Of a DNA stretch of 64,000 bases, positions 9,086 to 16,463 are shown one piece after another; position 1 is the first letter of the stretch; each line of letters begins with the position of its first letter. The translations under genes were made by a program, and so were the position numbers. The notes under the pieces are model-generated. The model saw nothing but the letters and a program-made list of their open reading frames with translations, had not been told where the DNA came from and did no database searches. The DNA comes from Flavobacteriaceae bacterium (lineage in GTDB: Bacteria > Bacteroidota > Bacteroidia > Flavobacteriales > Flavobacteriaceae), in the NCBI GenBank assembly GCA_029243165.1, contig JAQWSN010000007.1, forward strand, positions 62,001 through 126,000, read 5' to 3'.

Positions 9086-10075
9086 ATGCTTAGTACATTG
9101 GTAAAACTAAAATTCAAATCGTCCTTCTGGGGCTTCTTATTCAGTATTTTTTTTGTTTCAGCGCAAGAAAATTATGTTGAGCAAATCTCTGATAATGAAT
9201 ACCTTCTTCCCATGCAATTTATTCCGGGAGGAAATTTTACTATGGGCAGTCCAAAATTTGAGGTAGGTCATTTCGGTGATGAAGGCCCCCAGCATCAAGT
9301 CCGCGTAGATGGATTTTGGATGGGACAATTTGAAATCACTTGGGATTTGTACAATCTTTTTGTTAGCCGAGAAATCGACAGCAAGCAAGTCCCTAAAACG
9401 TCTGATTCTGAAGTTCAAATTGAGGCGGATGCTGTTTCGGGTGCCACTACGCCCTATGTAGAAATGAGTTTTGGAATGGGAACAGATAATTTCCCCGCCA
9501 TTTGCATGACCCAACTTGCCGCTGTAAAATTTTGTGAATGGTTGTCTGCCATGACGGGGCATTTTTATCGTTTGCCCACAGAAGCGGAATGGGAATATGC
9601 CTGTAGAGCTGGAACAGAGACTGCTTACAGCTTTGGGGAAGATTCCAGTCAACTAACAGACTATGCTTGGTATGAAGAAAACAGTCAAGATAAATATCAA
9701 AAAGTGGGGACTAAAAAACCCAATCCTTGGGGGTTGTATGACATGCACGGCAATGTGGCTGAATGGACCTTAGATCAATACGTCCCTTCAGTTTACGGAA
9801 AACGAACCGCTGGGGTAACGAACCCTTTAGTAGTGGGAGAAAAAGTGTATCCTAAGGCGGTGCGGGGAGGCTCTTGGATGGATGCTCCCAAGCGTTTGCG
9901 TTCTGCGGCAAGAAGGCCCTCTTCAAAACAATGGAAAAAAAGAGACCCACAAATTCCTAAAAGCAAATGGTGGCATACCGACGCTCCTTTTGTTGGATTT
10001 CGGGTGGTACGCCCCTTAAAAACACCCTCAATAGAGGAACAGAAAAAATATTGGAAATACGAATCAACACAATAA
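9086..10075 (+). CDS. Secreted formylglycine-generating-enzyme-like (SUMF1/FGE-sulfatase domain) protein
   Basis: A 329-residue exported protein with a signal peptide (FSIFFVSAQ) and one FGE-sulfatase domain (about 40-325). Family landmarks are FIPGGNFTMGSP, FEITWDLYNLF, RLPTEAEWEYACRAGTE, GLYDMHGNVAEWT, VRGGSW and a terminal GFRVVRP. In true aerobic FGEs the active-site cysteines lie in the RxRCAAR-type segment near the C-terminus; here that stretch reads RLRSAARRPS without Cys. It is therefore probably not a copper-dependent sulfatase-activating oxidase but one of the many divergent relatives used as binding or other catalytic modules. No sulfatase gene is nearby. It is first in the rightward operon, 10 bp before the Gfo/Idh gene, and may act in the periplasm with the two Tat-exported proteins that follow. 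Confidence 0.85.
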   Translation: MLSTLVKLKFKSSFWGFLFSIFFVSAQENYVEQISDNEYLLPMQFIPGGNFTMGSPKFEVGHFGDEGPQHQVRVDGFWMGQFEITWDLYNLFVSREIDSKQVPKTSDSEVQIEADAVSGATTPYVEMSFGMGTDNFPAICMTQLAAVKFCEWLSAMTGHFYRLPTEAEWEYACRAGTETAYSFGEDSSQLTDYAWYEENSQDKYQKVGTKKPNPWGLYDMHGNVAEWTLDQYVPSVYGKRTAGVTNPLVVGEKVYPKAVRGGSWMDAPKRLRSAARRPSSKQWKKRDPQIPKSKWWHTDAPFVGFRVVRPLKTPSIEEQKKYWKYESTQ

Positions 10076-10085
10076 ACTAGAAATT

Positions 10086-11417
10086 ATGAAAGCTAAAAAC
10101 AAAAATCAAAAAAGTGAATCAAGACGCAACTTTGTTCAGAAAACTGCCCTAGCAACAGGAGCGATGTTTACCTTGCCCATGGGTGTAGAAGGAATGGCAC
10201 GTGTTCAGGGGGAACAAAAACTAAAACTAGCTTTAGTGGGTTGTGGAGGTCGCGGATCAGGTGCGGCGGTTCAAGCCCTTACGGCCGATGAAAATGTAGA
10301 ATTGGTCGCTATGGCCGATGCTTTTGCCGATCGTATCGAAAGAAGTTTAAAAGGAATTCAAGATCATTTTGACGGAGAGAAGAAAATCAATGTAAAAGAA
10401 AAGAACTGTTTTGTTGGCTTTGATGCCTACAAAAAGGCCATTGACCTGGCCGATGTTGTCATTTTGACCACTCCTCCCGGATTTCGTCCGTATCATTTTG
10501 AATACGCCATAGCAAATGACAAGCATGTATTTATGGAAAAGCCTGTCGCTACAGATCCTGTAGGTATTCGAAAAGTATTGGAAACTGCTAAAATTGCTAA
10601 GGCAAAAAAATTGAATGTGGTCGTTGGATTACAACGCCATTACCAATCCAAATACATCGATCTAAAAAAACGGATTGACTCAGGAGCCATCGGGCAAATC
10701 CGAAGTGGTCAAGTGTATTGGAATGACGCAGGCGTTTGGGTAAAAAAACGCAAACCCGGACAAACAGAATTGGAATATCAAATGCGTAATTGGTACTATT
10801 TTAATTGGCTTTGTGGCGATCATATCTTGGAGCAACACATTCATAATATTGATGTAGCCAATTGGTTTATTGGAGACTATCCTGTATCCGCTCAGGGTAT
10901 GGGTGGGCGTCAAGTCCGTAACGGAAAAGACCACGGTGAAATTTTTGACCATCATTTTGTGGAGTTTACCTATGCTAATGGAGCCGTAATTTCAAGTCAG
11001 TGCAGACACATTCCAGGAACCATGAGTCGGGTAGATGAGGTATTCCAAGGAACGCAAGGAAGCGTTGAAATTGGAAAAGGAGTCATCTCTGATTTGTCAG
11101 GAGAAAGCACCTACAAATACCCCAACAAATGGGGAGAAGATCCCAATCCATACCAGGTAGAACACGATCGATTGTTTGCCTCGATCCGTAATGGAGAAGT
11201 CATTGCCGATGCTGAAAATGGAGCAAAAAGTACTTTGACGGCTATTTTAGGACGTATGGCTACCTACACGGGTAAGAAAATTACTTTTGAGGAAGCGCTC
11301 AACTCGGAATTGCATTTAATGCCCGAAGAAGTCAACTGGAATTCTACTCCTCCTACACTTCCTGATGCCAATGGCGATTACCCGATTCCCACACCTGGAA
11401 AAACAAAAATGATTTAA
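10086..11417 (+). CDS. Tat-exported Gfo/Idh/MocA family oxidoreductase
   Basis: A predicted NAD(P)-dependent oxidoreductase of 443 residues. The N-terminus carries a twin-arginine signal (SRRNFVQKTALATGA). The Rossmann domain has LALVGCGGRGSG and the family EKPVATDP motif, followed by the C-terminal Gfo/Idh alpha/beta domain. Such proteins act on sugars, inositols or their keto derivatives; the Tat signal implies export of the folded, cofactor-loaded enzyme. It is followed after 1 bp by a TIM-barrel isomerase with its own Tat signal, and together they suggest stepwise processing of a carbohydrate-like compound outside the cytoplasm. The exact substrate is not deducible. Start ATG at 10086 fits the Tat signal. 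Confidence 0.9.
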   Translation: MKAKNKNQKSESRRNFVQKTALATGAMFTLPMGVEGMARVQGEQKLKLALVGCGGRGSGAAVQALTADENVELVAMADAFADRIERSLKGIQDHFDGEKKINVKEKNCFVGFDAYKKAIDLADVVILTTPPGFRPYHFEYAIANDKHVFMEKPVATDPVGIRKVLETAKIAKAKKLNVVVGLQRHYQSKYIDLKKRIDSGAIGQIRSGQVYWNDAGVWVKKRKPGQTELEYQMRNWYYFNWLCGDHILEQHIHNIDVANWFIGDYPVSAQGMGGRQVRNGKDHGEIFDHHFVEFTYANGAVISSQCRHIPGTMSRVDEVFQGTQGSVEIGKGVISDLSGESTYKYPNKWGEDPNPYQVEHDRLFASIRNGEVIADAENGAKSTLTAILGRMATYTGKKITFEEALNSELHLMPEEVNWNSTPPTLPDANGDYPIPTPGKTKMI

Positions 11418-11418
11418 T

Positions 11419-12333
11419 ATGAACCGTAGAAATTTTACCCAACTTGCTGGAATGAGTGGTTTGGGCTTGTTTTCAGGAGCTTCTGTCTCTGCGGCAGCCA
11501 AGAGCTCGACTAAACACAGCTACAATTTGGCTTATGCCCCTCATTTAGGCATGTTTCGACATCATGCGGGGAATGACCCCATTGATCAACTCAATTTTAT
11601 GGCCGATCAAGGTTTTACTGCTTTTGAGGACAACGGCATGCGAAATAGAGAGGTCGCATTACAAGAAAAAATGGCTCAGACCATGTCCAAGCGCGGACTG
11701 CGAATGGGGGTTTTTGTAGCGCATGAAATTTATTGGAAAAAACCCAATTTAGCGAGTGGCGACTTAGCAATGCGGGAAGAGTTTTTAAACTACATTAAAA
11801 AAGCCATTCCTGTAGCCAAACGCGTTAATGCGAAATGGATGACCGTGGTTCCTGGCCATGTTGATCTACGTCAAAATATGGCCTATCAAACTGCGCATGT
11901 GGTGGAGAGTTTAAAACAAGCTGCTGCTTTATTGGAACCTCACGGTATTGTAATGGTATTAGAGCCGTTGAATTTTCGAGATCATCCCGGTTTGTTTTTA
12001 GCCGAGAGTCCCCAAGCCTATGAGGTCTGTAAAGCGGTTGACTCTCCTTCGTGTAAAATCCTTTTTGATATTTATCACCAACAAATTCAGGAAGGGAATC
12101 TGATTCCTAATATTGAAAAATGTTGGGATGAAATTGCGTATTTCCAGATTGGTGACAATCCAGGAAGGAAAGAACCTACCACCGGAGAGATTAATTATTC
12201 CAATGTGTTTAAATACATTCATTCTCGTGATTTTGACGGAATTTTAGGAATGGAACACGGCAACAGCCGCCCAGAAAAAGCAGGGGAACAAGCTGTCATT
12301 GATGCCTACATCGAAGTAGATCAGTTTCTTTAA
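11419..12333 (+). CDS. Tat-exported sugar phosphate isomerase/epimerase, hydroxypyruvate-isomerase-like
   Basis: A 304-residue xylose-isomerase-like TIM barrel. It begins with a Tat-type signal (NRRNFTQLAGMSGLGLFSG). The segment GDNPGRKEPTTGEINY is the signature of the hydroxypyruvate isomerase (Hyi) subfamily. VLEPLNF, FDIYHQQ and GMEHGNS supply the Glu, Asp/His and Glu metal ligands of this fold. Reported activities in the family include hydroxypyruvate to tartronate semialdehyde and keto-sugar epimerisation. Export of such an isomerase is inferred from the signal and is shared with its upstream neighbour. It overlaps the next gene by one base (TAATG), so the operon is tight. Confidence 0.88.
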   Translation: MNRRNFTQLAGMSGLGLFSGASVSAAAKSSTKHSYNLAYAPHLGMFRHHAGNDPIDQLNFMADQGFTAFEDNGMRNREVALQEKMAQTMSKRGLRMGVFVAHEIYWKKPNLASGDLAMREEFLNYIKKAIPVAKRVNAKWMTVVPGHVDLRQNMAYQTAHVVESLKQAAALLEPHGIVMVLEPLNFRDHPGLFLAESPQAYEVCKAVDSPSCKILFDIYHQQIQEGNLIPNIEKCWDEIAYFQIGDNPGRKEPTTGEINYSNVFKYIHSRDFDGILGMEHGNSRPEKAGEQAVIDAYIEVDQFL

Positions 12334-13277
12334 TGGCAAATCCCATAACGCAACTTTTTGGAATCCGTTATCCTATCATTCAAGCCGGGATGGTTTGGGC
12401 AAGTGGATGGCGGTTGGCCTCTGCCGTGAGCAATGCAGGAGGACTGGGTCTGCTAGGAGCGGGGTCCATGTATCCAGAAGTATTGCGCGAACACATACAA
12501 AAATGTAAAAAAGCAACGGACAAACCCTTTGGAGTTAATGTGCCCTTACTCTATCCTGATATCGATCAACTGATGGAAGTCATTGTAGAAGAAAAGGTCT
12601 CTCTTGTTTTTACCGCAGCGGGAAATCCTAAACTGTGGACAGCGCATTTGAAATCGCACGGATGTACTGTGGTTCATGTGGTGAGTTCCGTAAAATTTGC
12701 TTTAAAAGCTCAGGCATGTGGTGCAGATGCTATTGTTGCGGAAGGTTTTGAGGCAGGAGGACACAACGGAAGAGAAGAAACAACAACCCTGACTTTGATT
12801 CCTTTGGTTAAAAAAGCCCTGAACATCCCTTTGATAGCTGCAGGTGGAATTGGTTCAGGACCCGCCATGCTGGCAGCTATGGCCTTGGGAGCTGATGGGG
12901 TGCAAGTGGGTTCGCGTTTTGTAGCCACACCGGAAGCATCTTCCCATCCTCATTTTAAATCCGAAGTGCTGAAAGCAGAACAAGGAAGCACCGAATTGAC
13001 GTTAAAAGAATTGACCCCAGTACGATTGCTCAAAAATCCTTTTTACGACCAAATCAAAAAACTTTATGCCGAGGGAGCCAGTTCAGAAAGATTAAAAGAA
13101 GTGCTAGGAAGGGGACGCGCCAAAAAAGGAATGTTTGAAGGCGATCTGGTGGAAGGAGAACTCGAAATTGGGCAAGTAGCCGCACAAATAGAATCCCTAC
13201 TTCCTGCAGAGACCATAGTCCAAGAATTTATTACAACTTACAATACCACATTGGAAAGATTAGCCTCTTTGGACTAA
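12333..13277 (+). CDS. Nitronate monooxygenase (2-nitropropane dioxygenase family)
   Basis: A 314-residue FMN-dependent TIM-barrel protein without signal peptide, hence cytoplasmic. The N-terminus GIRYPIIQAGMVWASG, the FEAGGHNG motif with the presumed catalytic His, and the phosphate-binding IPLIAAGGIGSG and DGVQVGSRFVAT segments are characteristic of the NMO family. Members oxidise nitronates, and some act on other nitro compounds or have enoyl-reductase-like roles. It is the last gene of the rightward operon, joined to the isomerase by a one-base overlap. Its stop interlocks with the stop of the convergent lysA (4-bp overlap). Whether it serves the same pathway as the exported enzymes or detoxifies a by-product is unknown. 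Confidence 0.88.
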   Translation: MANPITQLFGIRYPIIQAGMVWASGWRLASAVSNAGGLGLLGAGSMYPEVLREHIQKCKKATDKPFGVNVPLLYPDIDQLMEVIVEEKVSLVFTAAGNPKLWTAHLKSHGCTVVHVVSSVKFALKAQACGADAIVAEGFEAGGHNGREETTTLTLIPLVKKALNIPLIAAGGIGSGPAMLAAMALGADGVQVGSRFVATPEASSHPHFKSEVLKAEQGSTELTLKELTPVRLLKNPFYDQIKKLYAEGASSERLKEVLGRGRAKKGMFEGDLVEGELEIGQVAAQIESLLPAETIVQEFITTYNTTLERLASLD

Positions 13278-14497
13278 GCCTCTACTTTTTCGTTAAAATC
13301 GATTAAGATTTGATTTTGGATCAAATCTTCAAAGGTTTCTTCTTTGCGAATCAGGTGTGCTTCTCCTTGGTACCATAAAACTTCAGCAGGGCGAAATCGA
13401 GAATTGTAATTACTTGCCATGGTCATGCAATAGGCACCGGCATTTTTAAATGCCAAAACATCACCTTCTGAGATTTCAGCAATTTTACGATTGCTTCCAA
13501 AAGTATCCGTCTCACAGATGTATCCCACTACAGTGTAAAAACGCTCCCTTCCCTCGGGATTGGTAAGGTTGATGATCTCGTGATAGGAATTGTAAAACAT
13601 GGGTCGGATCAGGTGATTAAAACCTGAATCTACCTGAGCAAATACAGTTGAGGTGGTTTGTTTAACTGCATTGACTTTGGACAGAAAATACCCTGCTTCA
13701 CTAACCAAAAACTTTCCAGGTTCGAAAGCCAGTTCTAGTGTTTTACCGTAGGTTTTACAAAAGGCTTCAAAGCGATGGGTCAGCTTTTCACCCAATTCTT
13801 CAATATTGGTTTCGATATCTCCTTCACGGTAGGGAACTTTAAAACCACTCCCAAAATCGATAAAAGAGAGATCTTTAAACTGCATTGCTGTATTAAATAG
13901 TATTTCAGAAGCATGAAGAAAAACTTCAATATCTAAAATATCACTTCCTGTATGCATATGCACCCCGTTGATGTGCATTTTGGTGTTTTCCACTATCCGT
14001 AATACATGGGGAATTTGATGAATGGAAATCCCAAATTTAGAATCGATATGTCCTACAGAAATATTGCTATTTCCTCCTGCCATGACATGGGGGTTGATCC
14101 GAATACAAACAGGAACTTTGGGGTGTTTTGTGCCAAATTGTTCTAAAATAGAGAGGTTGTCAATATTGATCTGAACTCCCATTTTGGCAACCGTTTCAAT
14201 TTCTTCTAACGATACCCCATTGGGTGTAAAAATGATGTTTTCGGGTTTAAAACCTGCCTCGATCCCGAGAAGCACTTCTTGAAAAGATACGGTATCCAGT
14301 CCAGAGCCCATGGATTCCATCAACTTTAAAATGGAAATGTTAGACAACGCTTTACAGGCATAGTTGATCTTCAGTTTTTTCACTCCAGAAAAAGCTTTTT
14401 TAAGACGATAATATTGCGATTGTATTTTGGCGGCATCGTAAACATACACGGGTCCGTTGGATTGCTTTGCTACACGGGCTAATTCTGAATGTGTCAT
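13274..14497 (-). CDS. lysA: Diaminopimelate decarboxylase
   Basis: Decarboxylates meso-diaminopimelate to L-lysine, the last step of lysine synthesis. It is a PLP fold-type III enzyme of about 407 residues. The PLP lysine lies in INYACKALSN. HIDSKFGIS, HMHTGSDILD and FEPGKFLVSEAGYFL match conserved family blocks, and YICETDTFG carries the C-terminal active-site Cys and Asp/Glu. An upstream TTG at 14518 is in frame, but ATG at 14497 is the better start. It is a single-gene unit convergent with the NMO gene and divergent from sucC. dapB and dapD are also in the window but not linked. Confidence 0.95.
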   Translation of the reverse strand: MTHSELARVAKQSNGPVYVYDAAKIQSQYYRLKKAFSGVKKLKINYACKALSNISILKLMESMGSGLDTVSFQEVLLGIEAGFKPENIIFTPNGVSLEEIETVAKMGVQINIDNLSILEQFGTKHPKVPVCIRINPHVMAGGNSNISVGHIDSKFGISIHQIPHVLRIVENTKMHINGVHMHTGSDILDIEVFLHASEILFNTAMQFKDLSFIDFGSGFKVPYREGDIETNIEELGEKLTHRFEAFCKTYGKTLELAFEPGKFLVSEAGYFLSKVNAVKQTTSTVFAQVDSGFNHLIRPMFYNSYHEIINLTNPEGRERFYTVVGYICETDTFGSNRKIAEISEGDVLAFKNAGAYCMTMASNYNSRFRPAEVLWYQGEAHLIRKEETFEDLIQNQILIDFNEKVEA

Positions 14498-14640
14498 AGT
14501 GTTTGTAATTGATTTCAAAAGTAGGAATCAAATTCAATGTGTACAAAGAAAATGGGGAAACAACATGAAATTACAACGATTTGTTTTATTTGTAACAAAA
14601 AGTTTTAAGCCTTGAGGTTCTAAATACGCTTGGGATTAGC

Positions 14641-14648
14641 TATTTTTG
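14641..14648 (+). promoter_or_regulatory. Bacteroidota -7 box upstream of sucC
   Basis: TATTTTTG matches the TAnnTTTG consensus exactly and ends 21 bp before the sucC ATG. No clear TTTG -33 element lies at the canonical 19-22 bp spacing (GTTC is the nearest), so this is a motif-plus-position call. Confidence 0.4.
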
Positions 14649-14669
14649 CTCTGGATTTTAGAACGCACT

Positions 14670-15863
14670 ATGAATTTACACGAATATCAAGGAAAAGAGA
14701 TGCTAGCTGGTTTTGGGGTAGCCATCCAACGAGGGATTGTGGCAAAGACAGCTACTGAGGCTGTGGCTGCAGCAAAGCAACTTACAGAAACTACAGGTAC
14801 CGATTGGCACGTAATCAAAGCTCAAATCCACGCTGGTGGACGCGGTAAAGGAGGAGGTGTTAAGCTTGCCAAAAACCTAAGCGAATTAGAGACCCTTGCC
14901 GATCAAATTATTGGCATGCAATTGATCACTCCTCAGACACCGCCAGAGGGTAAAAAAGTCAATCAAGTTTTGATTGCTGAGGATGTGTATTACCCAGGGG
15001 CTTCAGAACCGAGTGAATATTACATGTCGGTATTGTTGAATCGTGCTTCAGGGAAAAACATGATCATGTATTCTACCGAAGGGGGAATGGATATTGAAGC
15101 CGTAGCGGAAGCAACTCCCCACTTGATCTTTACAGAAGAAGTGGATCCAGCCTTAGGTTTACTGCCTTTCCAAGCAAGAAAAATTGCTTTCAATTTGGGT
15201 CTTTCTGGCGCTGCTTTTAAGGACATGACCAAATTTGTAAGTGCACTTTACAAGGCTTACATGGGATCCGATGCCTCCTTGTTTGAAATCAATCCCGTTT
15301 TGAAAACATCAGATGACAAAATCATCGCAGTAGATGCTAAAGTTACCCTAGACGATAACGGTTTGTTCCGTCATAAAGAATTGGAAGCACTTCGCGATTT
15401 GAGCGAAGAAAATTCAGTAGAAGTTGAAGCCAGAGAAGTAGGACTAAACTACGTGGACTTGGACGGAAATGTTGGCTGTATGGTAAACGGAGCTGGACTG
15501 GCTATGGCTACCATGGACTTGATCAAGCAAGCAGGAGGCGATCCAGCGAACTTCCTCGATGTAGGGGGTACCGCAGATGCAGCACGTGTGGAAACGGCTT
15601 TCCGATTGATTTTAAAAGATCCCGAAGTAAAGGCGATTCTAATCAACATCTTTGGGGGTATTGTACGTTGTGATCGAGTGGCTCAGGGTATTGTGGATGC
15701 CTACAAAAACCTTGGGGATGCCATCCAAGTGCCAATTATTGTTCGTTTGCAAGGTACCAATGCGGACATTGCTAAAGAGCTTATTGACAATTCAGGATTG
15801 AACGTACTGTCCGCAACCGCTTTCCAAGAAGCCGCAGATAAAGTTCAAGAAGCAATTACATAA
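14670..15863 (+). CDS. sucC: Succinate-CoA ligase (ADP-forming) subunit beta
   Basis: The beta subunit of the TCA-cycle enzyme that interconverts succinyl-CoA and succinate with substrate-level ATP formation. It is 397 residues, standard size. The ATP-grasp domain starts MNLHEYQGKEML and has KAQIHAGGRGKGGGVK. The C-terminal half has the CoA-ligase nucleotide region FLDVGGTADAARVETAF, INIFGGIVRCDRVAQGI and RLQGTNADIAKELI. An in-frame TTG at 14646 would add eight residues, but ATG at 14670 gives the usual MNLHEYQ start. The alpha subunit gene is not adjacent, which is common in flavobacteria. The coding sequence ends immediately before the double palindrome that precedes hsp20. Confidence 0.96.
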   Translation: MNLHEYQGKEMLAGFGVAIQRGIVAKTATEAVAAAKQLTETTGTDWHVIKAQIHAGGRGKGGGVKLAKNLSELETLADQIIGMQLITPQTPPEGKKVNQVLIAEDVYYPGASEPSEYYMSVLLNRASGKNMIMYSTEGGMDIEAVAEATPHLIFTEEVDPALGLLPFQARKIAFNLGLSGAAFKDMTKFVSALYKAYMGSDASLFEINPVLKTSDDKIIAVDAKVTLDDNGLFRHKELEALRDLSEENSVEVEAREVGLNYVDLDGNVGCMVNGAGLAMATMDLIKQAGGDPANFLDVGGTADAARVETAFRLILKDPEVKAILINIFGGIVRCDRVAQGIVDAYKNLGDAIQVPIIVRLQGTNADIAKELIDNSGLNVLSATAFQEAADKVQEAIT

Positions 15864-15910
15864 ATGACATTTTGTCAGGTATTTTTATTTAATTACTGAC
15901 AAAATGTCAT
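15864..15910. promoter_or_regulatory. Double 13-bp palindrome upstream of hsp20 (candidate heat-shock operator)
   Basis: A perfect 15-bp inverted repeat, ATGACATTTTGTCAG (15864-15878) and CTGACAAAATGTCAT (15896-15910), with a 17-nt spacer. Each arm is itself a palindrome, TGACA-N3-TGTCA, so the region holds two copies of one dyad with centres 32 bp apart, close to three helical turns. It starts right at the sucC stop and ends 70 bp before the hsp20 ATG. As a hairpin it lacks a following T-run, so a terminator role is less likely than binding of a dimeric regulator at two sites. The sequence is not the CIRCE element. Confidence 0.6.
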
Positions 15911-15980
15911 AAACTGAATTTGGTATCTTTTTTGTTTTATGGATAAACAATAAAAATTGTTAACCTTAAAACTCTAAATT

Positions 15981-16406
15981 ATGAATTTAATAAGAAAACA
16001 AAGCCCATTCTTTCCCTCGTTAATTGATGATTTTATCAAAAACGATTGGACCGTTAAAGTACCTGCAATTTCATCTACTGTTCCTGCAGTAAACATCAAA
16101 GAGTTGGACAACCAATTTGAAATTGAGTTGGCTGCTCCCGGCAAGCAAAAAGGAGATTTTGAAATTGAAGTAGAAGATGGAGTCCTTTCGATTTCTTCTA
16201 CTCAAGAAGAAGAAAAACTAGATGAAAAAGGAAAATTTACACGTCGTGAGTTCAGTTACAGCGGTTTTAGACGCAGTTTCACACTACCCGATAGTGTTAA
16301 CCTCGCAAAAATTGATGCGAATTACAAGGAAGGCGTACTTCACGTGCTTTTACCTAAGCATGAAGAAGCGCAACCACAGCCCAAAAAGCTGATCAAAATC
16401 CGGTAA
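15981..16406 (+). CDS. Hsp20/alpha-crystallin family small heat-shock protein
   Basis: An ATP-independent chaperone that holds unfolding proteins for refolding by DnaK/ClpB. It is 141 residues, typical for bacterial Hsp20. The alpha-crystallin domain spans about residues 35-130, with FEIELAAPGKQKGDFEIEVE, GVLSISS, FRRSFTLPDSV and YKEGVLHVLLPK. The C-terminal KLIKIR carries the I-x-I/V-type oligomerisation tail. It is a monocistronic gene: a long AT-rich leader with the double TGACA-N3-TGTCA palindrome lies upstream and a strong intrinsic terminator follows. Heat or stress control by that palindrome is inferred. Confidence 0.95.
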   Translation: MNLIRKQSPFFPSLIDDFIKNDWTVKVPAISSTVPAVNIKELDNQFEIELAAPGKQKGDFEIEVEDGVLSISSTQEEEKLDEKGKFTRREFSYSGFRRSFTLPDSVNLAKIDANYKEGVLHVLLPKHEEAQPQPKKLIKIR

Positions 16407-16433
16407 TCAAATCAATTATTTGTTTTTGTTTGG

Positions 16434-16463
16434 ATCGGCCCTTAACGGGGCCGATTTTTTTTT
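16434..16463 (+). terminator. Intrinsic terminator of hsp20
   Basis: Arms ATCGGCCC (16434-16441) and GGGCCGAT (16448-16455) form an 8-bp GC-rich stem with a 6-nt loop, followed by nine T's (16455-16463). It is the strongest terminator in the window. The T-run reaches the stop codon of the convergent DUF5009 gene; on the minus strand no U-run follows the hairpin, so it acts mainly rightward. Confidence 0.88.

Noticed and set aside
9158-9652. Open frame of 164 codons on the minus strand inside the FGE-like gene
   Set aside because: It is antisense to a strongly supported gene, has no recognisable domain and no promoter or coupling; a shadow frame.
15864-15910. The sucC-hsp20 palindrome as an intrinsic terminator
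   Set aside because: The stem is long but the loop is 17 nt and no T-run follows the second arm; the nested dyads fit an operator better, although a role in ending sucC mRNA is not excluded.
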